Below are positions 1 through 8,070 of a stretch of DNA of 64,000 nt, piece by piece. Made by a program: the position numbers and the translations under genes. How positions within the stretch are numbered: position 1 is the stretch's first letter; the number at the start of each line of letters is the position of its first letter. This DNA is from Verrucomicrobiota bacterium (GTDB lineage: Bacteria; Verrucomicrobiota; Verrucomicrobiia; Opitutales; Opitutaceae): positions 8,367-72,366 of the forward strand of contig JAEWIY010000100.1 of NCBI GenBank assembly GCA_023386835.1, read 5' to 3'. The notes beneath the pieces are model-generated. The model was given only the letters and a program-made list of their open reading frames with translations. It did no database searches and was not told the origin of the DNA.

Positions 1-675
1 CGCGGGCCATCCGCCCACGGGCGGGAGAATGTTCAGCCCGAGGCCGATCACGAGATCGCGGATCTGATCGGCGTCGACGCGCGCCTCCGTGAGGATGCCG
101 CCCGCCTTGCGGCCATCGAGCAGGAGGTCGTTGGGCCACTTCAACCGTGGAGCGAGGCGGCAGTAGCTGGCGATCAGCTCGCACAAGTTGGCGCCGATCC
201 AGAGAGTGATCGTCGGCATGCGCTCCGGTGGCAGCAGCGGTCGGAAAGCAAAGCTGATGTAAAGGTTGCCGTTCTTCTCGCTCAACCAGGTGCGCCCGAG
301 CCGTCCGCGCCCCCGCGTTTGCTCGCGGCTGATCACCACAAAGGGCGCCGGCGAACCGGCGGAGAGCCGGCGGGCGGCCTCGTCGTTGGTGCTGTCGACC
401 GTATCCAGAACGTTGAGACCCACGCCGCGGCTGCGTTCGGCGAGTTGCGCCTCGAGCAGCGATGCGTTCAGCCCGAAAGGACGCGCCTTCAGCCGGTATC
501 CACGCGAGCGTTGCGCCTCAAATTCGAAGCCCTGCTCGCGCAGGCGCTCCGTGTGCTGCCAGACGGCGACCCGGCTCATGCCGAGTTGCTCCGCCAGCGC
601 CGCTCCGGAAACGTACTCTTCGCCCGCTTCCAGCAGCGCTCGCAGGATCACGACTTCCGGGGCCGGTGTGCTCAT
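1..675 (-). CDS. birA: Bifunctional biotin--[acetyl-CoA-carboxylase] ligase / biotin operon repressor (3' end outside window)
   Basis: The enzyme activates biotin with ATP and attaches it to the biotin carrier protein of acetyl-CoA carboxylase in the cytoplasm. The first ~65 residues form a winged helix-turn-helix (LAEQLGMSRVAVWQH), so this is the long BirA type that can also repress biotin genes. The catalytic domain follows, with the biotin-binding loop GRGRLGRTW and the family motif KWPNDLLLDGRKAGGIL. The reading frame is open to the window edge after about 225 codons, so the C-terminal domain is missing here. The ATG overlaps the stop of nadC by 4 bases (ATGA), which implies translational coupling of the two cofactor genes. 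Identification is secure; the regulatory role is inferred from the HTH. Confidence 0.95.
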   Translation of the reverse strand, partial: MSTPAPEVVILRALLEAGEEYVSGAALAEQLGMSRVAVWQHTERLREQGFEFEAQRSRGYRLKARPFGLNASLLEAQLAERSRGVGLNVLDTVDSTNDEAARRLSAGSPAPFVVISREQTRGRGRLGRTWLSEKNGNLYISFAFRPLLPPERMPTITLWIGANLCELIASYCRLAPRLKWPNDLLLDGRKAGGILTEARVDADQIRDLVIGLGLNILPPVGGWPA

Positions 676-1616
676 GCGGTCCGCCAGTCGAGCCCGATGT
701 CAACCCACACGCTCTGGTGAACCAAGGCACCCGTGGAAATGAAATCCAACCCGAGGCCCGCCAGGCGCGGCAGCGCCTTCAATGTGATGCCGCCGCTTGC
801 CTCCGTGAAGGCACGTCCACGGATCAGCTCGATCGCCCGGCGCAGACGAGCCGGCGGAAAGTTGTCGAGTAGGATGACGTCAGCCCCCGCGGCGAGCACC
901 GGCGGAATCTGGTCGACCCGGTCGACCTCCACCTCCACCGGCAGGTCCGGCGCGGCCTTCCGGGCGCGTTGCACCGCCTCCTCTAGCCGCGTGTCCTCTT
1001 CGCCGCGCTCACTAGCGAAACCGAGCAGGGCGAGGTGGTTGTCCTTCAACATCACGCGGTCGAACAGCCCGAGCCGGTGATTCCAGCCGCCGCCACACGC
1101 GACGGCGTACTTTTCCAGCATGCGGTAGCCGGGCGTGGTTTTGCGTGTATCCAACAATCGGGTGCGCCCTTCGCCGAGCGCCTCGACGTAGCGGCGGGTT
1201 TCGGTGGCCACGCCGGAGAGCCGTTGGATGAAGTTCAAGACAATCCGCTCCGCCCCGAGCAGGGTGCGCGGGTTGCCGTGCAACGTGGCCAGCACTTCGC
1301 CGGCCTCGACCCGCGCGCCATCCCGCTTGCGCGGCTGCATCGTTGCTCCGCCGCCGTAGGCGCGCAGGATCAGCGGGACGAGCGGAAGCCCGCACACCAC
1401 CAGCGGCCGCCGGGCGACGAGGTCTGCTTCGCTGCTTCGGGGCGAACTCGGCAAACTGCCCGTGGAACGATCGCCGGTCGCCTTCGGGCGGTGACGAAGG
1501 CCAAGTCCGGCGAGGTCCTCGTCGCGGGCGATCTCCACGAGCCGCCGCAGGTAGGCCAGATCGAGATCCTCCCACGTGAGGCGTTGCAGCAGTCGGTCAA
1601 CAGGCGCGGCGCGCAT
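672..1616 (-). CDS. nadC: Nicotinate-nucleotide pyrophosphorylase (carboxylating), quinolinate phosphoribosyltransferase
   Basis: NadC converts quinolinate and PRPP to nicotinate mononucleotide, CO2 and pyrophosphate in de novo NAD synthesis. The diagnostic core is visible: NFIQRLSGVAT, then DTRKTTPGYRMLEKYAV, then GGGWNHRLGLFDRVMLKDNH, and a C-terminal VEVEVD / DVILLDNF beta-alpha barrel portion ending in ISTGALVH. I start at the ATG giving MRAAPVDR (314 residues), close to the family length; the frame stays open 16 codons further upstream without a better start. The usual N-terminal DLTT-like motif is replaced by DRSTGSL. It is followed by birA with a 4-base overlap, so the two are probably one operon. 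Confidence 0.95.
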   Translation of the reverse strand: MRAAPVDRLLQRLTWEDLDLAYLRRLVEIARDEDLAGLGLRHRPKATGDRSTGSLPSSPRSSEADLVARRPLVVCGLPLVPLILRAYGGGATMQPRKRDGARVEAGEVLATLHGNPRTLLGAERIVLNFIQRLSGVATETRRYVEALGEGRTRLLDTRKTTPGYRMLEKYAVACGGGWNHRLGLFDRVMLKDNHLALLGFASERGEEDTRLEEAVQRARKAAPDLPVEVEVDRVDQIPPVLAAGADVILLDNFPPARLRRAIELIRGRAFTEASGGITLKALPRLAGLGLDFISTGALVHQSVWVDIGLDWRTA

Positions 1617-1690
1617 GACGGCAAACCAAGGGCAAACCCGGACCATCGCAAGGGTTTGCCACATTCGCCGGTCGCGTCACTTTGAGCGGC

Positions 1691-1993
1691 ATGACCGTGG
1701 ACGAATTTAAGGCGTTGTCCGACCCCGCCACGCTTTCCTTGCCGCTACAGGCGCTGTGGCGTGATCTCCAGGGCGATTGGGACGGTGCCCATGATGCGGC
1801 GCAGCAGGCAGGGGATCGTGACGGCGCCTGGGTGCATGCCTACCTGCACCGGAAGGAAGGCGATGCGGGCAATGCAGCGTATTGGTACAACCGGGCGCAC
1901 CGGCCGATGCCGCAGGGAAGTTTGGCCGACGAATGGACGGCGATCGCGCGGGCGTTGCTCAACACGTCCCCGCACCCCGAGGCGGAAGACTGA
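1691..1993 (+). CDS. Conserved hypothetical protein of about 100 residues
   Basis: A small soluble protein of 100 residues without signal peptide or membrane segment. It contains a motif rich in aromatic residues, WRDLQGDWDGAHDAAQ, followed by WVHAYLHRKEGDAGNAAYWY, a pattern I recognise from uncharacterised proteins in several phyla but cannot assign to a function. I chose the ATG at 1691 over an in-frame TTG nine bases upstream. The gene is divergent from nadC and convergent with the next gene, so it is likely monocistronic. The strong internal pattern supports a real gene; the role is unknown. Confidence 0.75.
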   Translation: MTVDEFKALSDPATLSLPLQALWRDLQGDWDGAHDAAQQAGDRDGAWVHAYLHRKEGDAGNAAYWYNRAHRPMPQGSLADEWTAIARALLNTSPHPEAED

Positions 1994-2016
1994 GTCAAAT
2001 TCCAACGGTCTCGCGG

Positions 2017-2730
2017 TCAGTCGCGATTCAGGCTGCTCGGCTGCGGCAGGTAGGGCGACCGGATAAAGGCGTCGTTGGTCGTCTCGCGAAACGCCTGCGC
2101 GGCATCGGCGCCTTCGCTGGCCTCGATCAAATTGGCGCGCTCCGTGGCGCGGTTGAGATTACGCAGTCGCTCGTCCTCCGCGTACTGCGCCAAGGCGCGC
2201 TGTTCCGGTGATTGACCGAAGAGCGGGATCGTCCAGCGGTTGAGGCCGCGATCGAGTTCGCTGAGGTAGCGATTCATCGCGAGTTCGGCCAACCCCTGCT
2301 TCGTGTGCAGTTCACGATCGGTGAAGACCGGCGGGCGGCTTTCCCTCACGACCACCTCTGGCAGGCGGATAATCTGGTTCTTGGGCTGGGCGGCTTCGAC
2401 CTCCTCCGGCGTCGGTTCACTCGGCGGAGGCGGCGGATTGTACCGCGGCATCCGCTCCGCGAGGCGGGCGTTCAGCTCCGGCGAGAGCGCGCGATCGCGC
2501 GACGAGGAGATGCCGGCTCCTGGCGCCGAAGGGGTTCCCGGACGCGTTGCATCCGACGAATCGGCGGCAACGGAGGAGGTGGTGCCCGCTGCTGCTGCGG
2601 GAGGTTGCGCCGAGGTTGGCCGACTTGAGATCGGCTGCTGCCGCTCGGCGGCAGGCGAACCTTCGGACTGCGCGAACGCGGCGCCAACGGTGGCCAGGAG
2701 AAGGGGAAGCAACAGGCGGGTCGCGTTCAT
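2017..2730 (-). CDS. Secreted hypothetical protein
   Basis: A 237-residue protein with a clear Sec signal peptide (MNATRLLLPLLLATVGAAFAQ, probable cleavage after AFAQ). The mature N-terminal half is low-complexity, rich in Ser, Pro, Ala and Thr with a PPPPPSEPTPEE stretch, and looks like an unstructured linker. The C-terminal half is charged and probably helical (RLPEVVVRESRPPVFTDRELHTK, then helices with many Arg and Glu), similar in style to periplasmic proteins of unknown function. It lies directly downstream of proA on the same strand with a ~95-base gap, and ends convergently with the small gene before it. No family assignment is possible from the sequence alone. Confidence 0.7.
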   Translation of the reverse strand: MNATRLLLPLLLATVGAAFAQSEGSPAAERQQPISSRPTSAQPPAAAAGTTSSVAADSSDATRPGTPSAPGAGISSSRDRALSPELNARLAERMPRYNPPPPPSEPTPEEVEAAQPKNQIIRLPEVVVRESRPPVFTDRELHTKQGLAELAMNRYLSELDRGLNRWTIPLFGQSPEQRALAQYAEDERLRNLNRATERANLIEASEGADAAQAFRETTNDAFIRSPYLPQPSSLNRD

Positions 2731-2826
2731 GGCGGGTTGGACCTCCCGAGCGTGGCAATGTTCAGCGCGCCGCGCAACCGCCCAGTCGCGCGCTTTTTGT
2801 TGCCGTGCTGGCCGCAGTGAGCCCGG

Positions 2827-4101
2827 TCAGCCGCGCACCTGGCCTTCGCCCGTAACGACGTACTTGTAGCTGCAAAGCTCCGGCAGCCCCATCGGCCCGC
2901 GAGCGTGCAGGCGGTCCGTGCTGATGCCGATTTCGGCGCCGAACCCAAATTCGAAGCCGTCGTTGAACCGCGTGCTGGCGTTCCAAAAAACGGCGGCGCT
3001 GTCGACGCCGGCCTGGAAGCGCGCGGCGGCTCCGGCATCGCGCGTGATGATCGCGTCACTGTGCCCGGAGCCATCGCGGTTGATCGTCTCAATCGCTTCG
3101 TCGAGCGAGTCGACGACCCGCACCGCCATCACCAGCGCGAGAAACTCGGCGCGGAAGTCGTCGGTCTGGGCGGGCACGGAGGGCACCTGCGCGTCGGCCA
3201 GCAGGCGCGCGCTCGCCGCATCGCAGCGCAGTTCGACGCCTTTCGCCACGAGCGCGCGACCGATCCGCGGCAACAGGGTGGGGGCGGCTTCACGATGCAC
3301 CAGCAGCTGCTCGGCGGCATTGCACACGCCGGTGCGCTGGGTCTTCGCGTTCAACGTCACCTTTTCCGCCAGGTCCGGATCCGCTTCGCGGTCGAGATAG
3401 ACAAAACACACCCCGGTGTAGTGCTTGATCACCGGAATGGTGCTGTTCTCCGCGACGAAGCGGATCAACCCTTCGCCACCGCGGGGGATCAGGCAGTGGA
3501 TGTAAGTGTCGAGCCGCAGCAGGGTCTGCAGCGCGGCGCGGTCCGTCGTCGGGATCAGCTGCACGGACGCGGCGGGCAAGCCGGCATCGCGCAGTGCCTC
3601 GGTGATCAGCGCGGCAAAGGCGGTGTTTGTATTAAAGATTTCCTTACCACCGCGCAAAATGGCGGCGTTGCCGCTCTTCAGGCAGAGCACGGCGCAGTCG
3701 ATCGTCACATTGGGGCGCGCCTCATAAATGATGCCGATGACCCCGATCGGCACCCGGCGCTTTTCGATCCGCAAGCCGTTCGGGCGTGTCCACTCCGCGA
3801 GTTTTTCCCCGACAGGATCCGGGAGCGCGATCACCTCGCGCACGGAGGTGGCCAGCTGCTGCAGCCGCGCCGGTGTAAGCGTGAGGCGATCGATCTGCGC
3901 CGGTGAAAGGCCGTTTTCCTGAGCGGCGGCGAGATCGCGCTGGTTGGCGGCCAGCAGCGTTTCGTGCGCGCCGTCGAGCAGTTGCGCGAGGCGCTCCAGC
4001 GCGCGATTGCGCTGCGCCGATGGGGTGGTGCCGAGCACCAACGAGGCCGCACGCGCCTGTTGCGCGAGACCGGTGACGAGACGGGCGAGATCGTCGCTCA
4101 T
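2827..4101 (-). CDS. proA: Gamma-glutamyl phosphate reductase
   Basis: ProA reduces gamma-glutamyl phosphate with NADPH to glutamate semialdehyde, the second step of proline synthesis. The 424-residue length is normal for the family. Motifs seen in order: PVGEKLAEWTRPNGLRIEKRRVPIGVIGIIYEARPNVT, the nucleotide/substrate segment KSGNAAILRGGKEIFNTN, the catalytic cysteine in QRTGVCNAAEQLL, and FWNASTRFNDGFEFGFGAEIGISTDRLHARGPMGL near the end. I start at the ATG giving MSDDLARLV; the frame extends 38 codons upstream but that part is unlike ProA. No proB is adjacent in this window. Confidence 0.96.
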   Translation of the reverse strand: MSDDLARLVTGLAQQARAASLVLGTTPSAQRNRALERLAQLLDGAHETLLAANQRDLAAAQENGLSPAQIDRLTLTPARLQQLATSVREVIALPDPVGEKLAEWTRPNGLRIEKRRVPIGVIGIIYEARPNVTIDCAVLCLKSGNAAILRGGKEIFNTNTAFAALITEALRDAGLPAASVQLIPTTDRAALQTLLRLDTYIHCLIPRGGEGLIRFVAENSTIPVIKHYTGVCFVYLDREADPDLAEKVTLNAKTQRTGVCNAAEQLLVHREAAPTLLPRIGRALVAKGVELRCDAASARLLADAQVPSVPAQTDDFRAEFLALVMAVRVVDSLDEAIETINRDGSGHSDAIITRDAGAAARFQAGVDSAAVFWNASTRFNDGFEFGFGAEIGISTDRLHARGPMGLPELCSYKYVVTGEGQVRG

Positions 4102-4357
4102 GAGTGGATACACCCTCGCGCGTTTCGGACTCTGAGGGCAAAGAATTTTCCAAATTGAACCGTTTCGCGGGCGCGGCGTTGTTGTGCAGCGTAAGTTCAT
4201 GCAATCGGCTAGCATTAGTTGAACTCATCGGATTTCCTGCGAACCGGTGTCTCGTTGAGCTAAGCGGATTAGTGCGTTTGTTAATGCAAGCGGAGAGCGA
4301 TTCTGATTCGCCTACCCCGCGTCGGTCCGCACACTGCCGCGCCAGCCAAACGAATAA

Positions 4358-4375
4358 GCTAGGTAATTGCCTAGC
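4358..4375. promoter_or_regulatory. 18-bp near-perfect palindrome, candidate operator for the TonB receptor gene
   Basis: The sequence GCTAGGTAATTGCCTAGC is an inverted repeat in which 8 of 9 base pairs match (the seventh pair is T/G). It is markedly more AT-rich in its centre than its surroundings and ends 36 bases before the receptor ATG. The position suits an operator for a dimeric regulator. Which protein binds is unknown. Confidence 0.55.
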
Positions 4376-4411
4376 CGATTTGGACTAACGACACCGACGA
4401 CAACACCAACT

Positions 4412-7400
4412 ATGAACGGTCTCCGCCTGAACAAGCGGTGCCGGTACTCCTGCTATGCGCTGACGGCGAGCCTCGGGCTGGCTGGCTCAGTGTGGGCGCA
4501 GGAGTCAACCGATGATGACGTGGTCGCTCTCGAGCGACTGATTGTAACGGGTTCGAACATTCCCACGGCAGCTGATGCGGTGGCAGTCCCCGTAACTGTG
4601 CTCGGTCGCGCCGAACTCGATTCGACGGGTCTCGACACCAACCTGCTCGAGGTGCTGCAGAAGCGGATGCCGATCTTCGCCGGCAACGCCAACCTCGGCG
4701 CCACGAACTCGAACGTGGGCGGCAACTCCACGATCGGTGGCTCGCAGGTGGCCGTCCGAAATCTGGATACACTGGTGCTCCTCAACGGGCGCCGGTTGCC
4801 GACCAACGGCGCCAACGGTCGCGGCGGCCGCAACTTCGTTGACGTGAACCAGATCCCGCTCGCCGCGGTGCAGTCGATCGAAGTGCTGACCGACGGTGCC
4901 TCCGCGATCTACGGCTCCGATGCCGTCGGTGGCGTGGTCAACGTGAAGTTGCGCAGCGACTACGAGGGGATCGAAATCGGCGGTCGCTACGGGTTCTCCA
5001 CCCGAGATGGCGACTACGACGAGCGCTCCGCCTACGTCGTGATGGGCGCGAAGAATGACCGCGTGAGCGTGACGGTGTCCGGCAGCAAGTCGGAGATCTC
5101 ACCGCTCTTCCAGGCCGACCGGCCCTTCTCCACGCCGATTGTGGGCCGCACGGCGACGATTTCCGGTGCCGTCAGCGCGGCCTCGACCAACTTCCCGCAG
5201 GCGTTCCTGCGTTCGGACTTGGGATCGCCGAGTGAAGTGGTGCCGACCGGGGCGAACGCGATCTACGCGGACCTGCCGGCCCTGATCGCTGCGGGCATTT
5301 ATGAAGCGTCCGCCTTTCAGCCGATCGCCGACACGTTCGACCTCTCGCCCCTCGTCACGCTGACGCTGGATTCCGAGAAAACAGCGGGCTCGGCGGTGAT
5401 GAACTTCGAGATCGTGCCCGAGTTGCTCGAGCTGCGTCTCGAAGGGCTGTACTCGAAGAGCGACAGCTTCTCGCAGCTGGCGGCGCAGCCCGTCACCGCC
5501 ACGGTGCCGGTGAACTCGCCGTTCAATCCGACGCGCTCGAGCATGTTCGCCGCGCTGCGTCAGGTGCCGAATCCGCGCCAGTTCTACAACGAGGCCGAAC
5601 TCAAGCGCGGCGTCGGCGTGCTGCATGGCAAGTTTCTGGAGAAGTACGTCTGGGAAGTCGGCTACAACTACAACAAGAACGTGCTCTATAACGAGGTGCA
5701 CAACGTCCTCTACTCGCCGAACCTCCAGTTGGCGCTGGCCGGTGGTTATGACGCCAACGGCACCCCGACGGTCGGTGGTCGGTATTCGCGAGTCTTCCGT
5801 GACTTCGCGGCTCCGCCGGGCCTGACAAACCTCGCACAGTGGCAAGCGGCCATCACCGCGGACAATAGCATCCTCCAGCCGGCTCTGGACGTCTTTGCGC
5901 GTCCCGACGCGCACAACCCGGCGTCGCTGGAGAACATCTTCAGCTTTTCCTCGGCCACCTTCGAGAGCGGCTTGAAGCAGTTCGACGTCACCCTGAGCAC
6001 GGACGATCTCTTCCACCTGCCGGGTGGAGGCATCGGCGCCGCCGTGGGCTTCGCGCAGATCAAGGAGGACCTCTCCGGCACGCCGGACCCGAACTCCTAC
6101 AGCTCCGGCCCGACGGCCGCGCGCTGGTCGGGTGCGACACTCTTCAATCCGTTCGCGCGCGATCGCGACATCACCGGCACCTACGTCGAGGTGCGCCTGC
6201 CGGTCGCAGGCGAAGGCGAGTTCCAGGCGCCGTTGCTGCACGCGCTCGACTTCACCGCCGCGTATCGTTGGGAAGACTACAGCGATGCCGGGAAGTCCGA
6301 CGTGCCGAAGTACGGCGTGCGCTGGCAGCCCTTCAGCGAGGAACTGACGTTCCGCGCGACGTACTCGGAGGCCTTTACTGCGCCGGCGCTGTATTCACTC
6401 TTCGGCCCGACGACGCAGGGCTTCACGGCCACGGCTGTTATACCTAACGTTTTTCAGGACGCAGAAGGTAAAGCAATCAACGGCCAAGCTCGTTCTCGCA
6501 CGGGTTCGAACCCGAATCTGCGCCCCTCGACCGCGGAAACGTGGTCCGCGGGGGTCGTCTATTCGCCGCGCTTTGTGCCCGGCCTGACGCTGACGGTGAA
6601 CTATATCGACGTCGATCAGGTGGACCTCGTCGGTTCGGCCGGCACGACGGAGATCCTGCGCAGCGTCGATCAGCTCGGGCCCGCATCGCCCTACATCAAC
6701 CAGGTGCACATCGGCAACTGGGCCCTTAATCCAGATCCGGATTTTGGCACGCCACAGGCGATCACGGCGCCCGGCCAGCTCGGCAACATGCTGCGCAGCG
6801 GTGTCTCGGCCAACACGATCTTCATCTACGACTCGCTGATCAACATCGCGGGCCAGAAGGTGCGGGCGTTGGACGTGTCCGTGGACTACGCCTTCCCGGA
6901 GACGGAGTTCGGCCAGATCACGTTCGGCACGACGGGTGCGTTCTTCCTCGACTACCAATTCCAGGCGCTGCCCACGCAGCGGTATTATGAATACGCCGGC
7001 CACATCACCAATGGTGGCACGGGTGCGCAGGGTTCCGTCCCGGGTATGCGCTGGTACACGACCCTCGACTGGAAGAAGGGGCCGTGGAGCGCGATGGTTG
7101 CTAACACGTACGTCGACGACGTCGTCGACATCGGTCCCGGTGGCATCACGTTTGAGAGCAGCACGTCGCTGCAGCGCCGCCCGGTGGAGTCGTTCTCCCC
7201 GTGGGACGTCTCGGCCTCGTACACCTTTGGCCGCTTGACCGGACGCGGGTTCCGCGGCGGCCTGTTCTCGGGTGCGCGTCTGACCGTCGGCGTGAACAAC
7301 GTCTTCGACGAAATGCCGCCGCTCTCCCCGCAGGCGTTCAACGAGTCCAACGTCGACGTTTCCTACTACAGCCCGCTCGGCCGGCTGTACTACGTCGATC

Positions 7401-7417
7401 TGCGGATCAAGTTCTGA
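4412..7417 (+). CDS. TonB-dependent outer-membrane receptor
   Basis: A 1001-residue outer-membrane receptor that would import a ligand through a 22-strand barrel using TonB energy. The start chosen gives MNGLRLNKRCRYSCYAL and a signal peptide ending near SVWAQ. A TonB box/plug region follows (LERLIVTGSNIP, then VTVLGRAELDSTGLDTNLLEVLQKRMP) with the classic plug motifs VLLNGRRLPTNGANGRGG, SIEVLTDGASAIYGSDAVGGVVNV. The C-terminus has the barrel motif TVGVNNVFDEMPP and ends YYVDLRIKF with the terminal Phe expected for outer-membrane assembly. The G-x-R-x-x-T/N-G plug style (GSNIP, glycine/asparagine-rich NSNVGGN) resembles the large receptor families of Opitutaceae and Xanthomonadaceae, often linked to carbohydrate uptake. 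No transporter or hydrolase neighbours hint at the ligand. Confidence 0.93.
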   Translation: MNGLRLNKRCRYSCYALTASLGLAGSVWAQESTDDDVVALERLIVTGSNIPTAADAVAVPVTVLGRAELDSTGLDTNLLEVLQKRMPIFAGNANLGATNSNVGGNSTIGGSQVAVRNLDTLVLLNGRRLPTNGANGRGGRNFVDVNQIPLAAVQSIEVLTDGASAIYGSDAVGGVVNVKLRSDYEGIEIGGRYGFSTRDGDYDERSAYVVMGAKNDRVSVTVSGSKSEISPLFQADRPFSTPIVGRTATISGAVSAASTNFPQAFLRSDLGSPSEVVPTGANAIYADLPALIAAGIYEASAFQPIADTFDLSPLVTLTLDSEKTAGSAVMNFEIVPELLELRLEGLYSKSDSFSQLAAQPVTATVPVNSPFNPTRSSMFAALRQVPNPRQFYNEAELKRGVGVLHGKFLEKYVWEVGYNYNKNVLYNEVHNVLYSPNLQLALAGGYDANGTPTVGGRYSRVFRDFAAPPGLTNLAQWQAAITADNSILQPALDVFARPDAHNPASLENIFSFSSATFESGLKQFDVTLSTDDLFHLPGGGIGAAVGFAQIKEDLSGTPDPNSYSSGPTAARWSGATLFNPFARDRDITGTYVEVRLPVAGEGEFQAPLLHALDFTAAYRWEDYSDAGKSDVPKYGVRWQPFSEELTFRATYSEAFTAPALYSLFGPTTQGFTATAVIPNVFQDAEGKAINGQARSRTGSNPNLRPSTAETWSAGVVYSPRFVPGLTLTVNYIDVDQVDLVGSAGTTEILRSVDQLGPASPYINQVHIGNWALNPDPDFGTPQAITAPGQLGNMLRSGVSANTIFIYDSLINIAGQKVRALDVSVDYAFPETEFGQITFGTTGAFFLDYQFQALPTQRYYEYAGHITNGGTGAQGSVPGMRWYTTLDWKKGPWSAMVANTYVDDVVDIGPGGITFESSTSLQRRPVESFSPWDVSASYTFGRLTGRGFRGGLFSGARLTVGVNNVFDEMPPLSPQAFNESNVDVSYYSPLGRLYYVDLRIKF

Positions 7418-7442
7418 GACTGATCTCAGTCGGAATCTCTTC

Positions 7443-7474
7443 AGCCGGGTCCCCCAACGGGACCCGGCTTTTTT
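7443..7474 (+). terminator. Rho-independent terminator of the TonB receptor gene
   Basis: A perfect 11-bp stem (AGCCGGGTCCC paired with GGGACCCGGCT) with a 5-base loop is followed immediately by six T. It begins 25 bases after the receptor stop codon and separates it from the chemosensory operon. Confidence 0.93.
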
Positions 7475-7602
7475 GTGCCCGTTGCCGATCCTTAAATCGA
7501 TCGGTCGTGGTGTTGCATTTTGCCGGGCACCAACGCTTGCGGGGCGGGTCGGTCGCCGGAACCGCCGCCGCCCTTGGCGGCAAGCTTCACCGTCTCCCCA
7601 CC

Positions 7603-8070
7603 GTGTCTCGCGTCGACCTGCTGGTCTTCGTTCTGGAGCAACGTCGCTACGCGCTGACGTTGGGATCGGTCGTGCGGGTATTGCGACGGCCGGCCGTGGT
7701 GCCCTTGCCGCGTGCGCCCGGCATCGTTCTGGGCGTGCTGGACCTCGCCGGCGAATGGGTGCCCGTGCTGGATGTTCGGCAGCGGTTCGGGCTACCGCCG
7801 CGGCGGCCGCGAGCGGCCGATCACCTGGTCCTCGCGCGCGCTCGCGAACGGCTGGTTGGGCTGCCAGTGGATCAGGTCGAGGGCATGGAAACATTACCGG
7901 CGGAACAGGTGACTGATCCGGGCCAATGGGTGCCGGGTCTCGAGTCCGTGCGCGGCCTTACGCGCACCACCAACGGAGAAACCGTCATCATTCACGACCT
8001 CGACGCGTTTCTCTCGCTCCATGAAGAGGCCCAGCTCGGCGCCGCCCTGGCGCGGGAGGATCATTCGTGA
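7603..8070 (+). CDS. CheW-domain scaffold protein, first of a Wsp-like chemosensory operon (WspB-like)
   Basis: A 155-residue CheW-type SH3-like adaptor that would couple the receptor to the CheA-type kinase. The frame shows LLVFVLEQRRYALTLGSVVRVLRRP, GIVLGVLDLAGEWVPVLDVRQRFG and VEGMETLPAEQV, matching the CheW fold order. The frame is open far upstream, but CheW similarity begins at the GTG chosen here, just after an upstream in-frame stretch inside non-coding sequence. The stop overlaps the next gene's GTG by four bases. In Wsp systems the equivalent small CheW is WspB. Promoter elements were not clear in the ~130 bases after the preceding terminator. Confidence 0.87.
   Translation: MSRVDLLVFVLEQRRYALTLGSVVRVLRRPAVVPLPRAPGIVLGVLDLAGEWVPVLDVRQRFGLPPRRPRAADHLVLARARERLVGLPVDQVEGMETLPAEQVTDPGQWVPGLESVRGLTRTTNGETVIIHDLDAFLSLHEEAQLGAALAREDHS

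Noticed and set aside
4367..4411. Earlier TTG start for the TonB receptor
   Set aside because: It would begin inside the candidate operator and adds a non-signal-like stretch; the ATG at 4412 gives a normal signal peptide.
5099..6241. Long minus-strand open frame inside the TonB receptor gene
   Set aside because: It is the antisense shadow of a clear receptor gene, rich in Arg and Ala as expected from GC-rich codons, and has no domain or start signal.
6490..6520. A GGGTTCGAACCC-like stretch reminiscent of a tRNA T-arm
   Set aside because: It lies inside the receptor coding sequence and no cloverleaf can be formed around it.
6395..7894. 499-codon minus-strand frame spanning the receptor end and cheW
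   Set aside because: It crosses a strong terminator and two real genes on the other strand.
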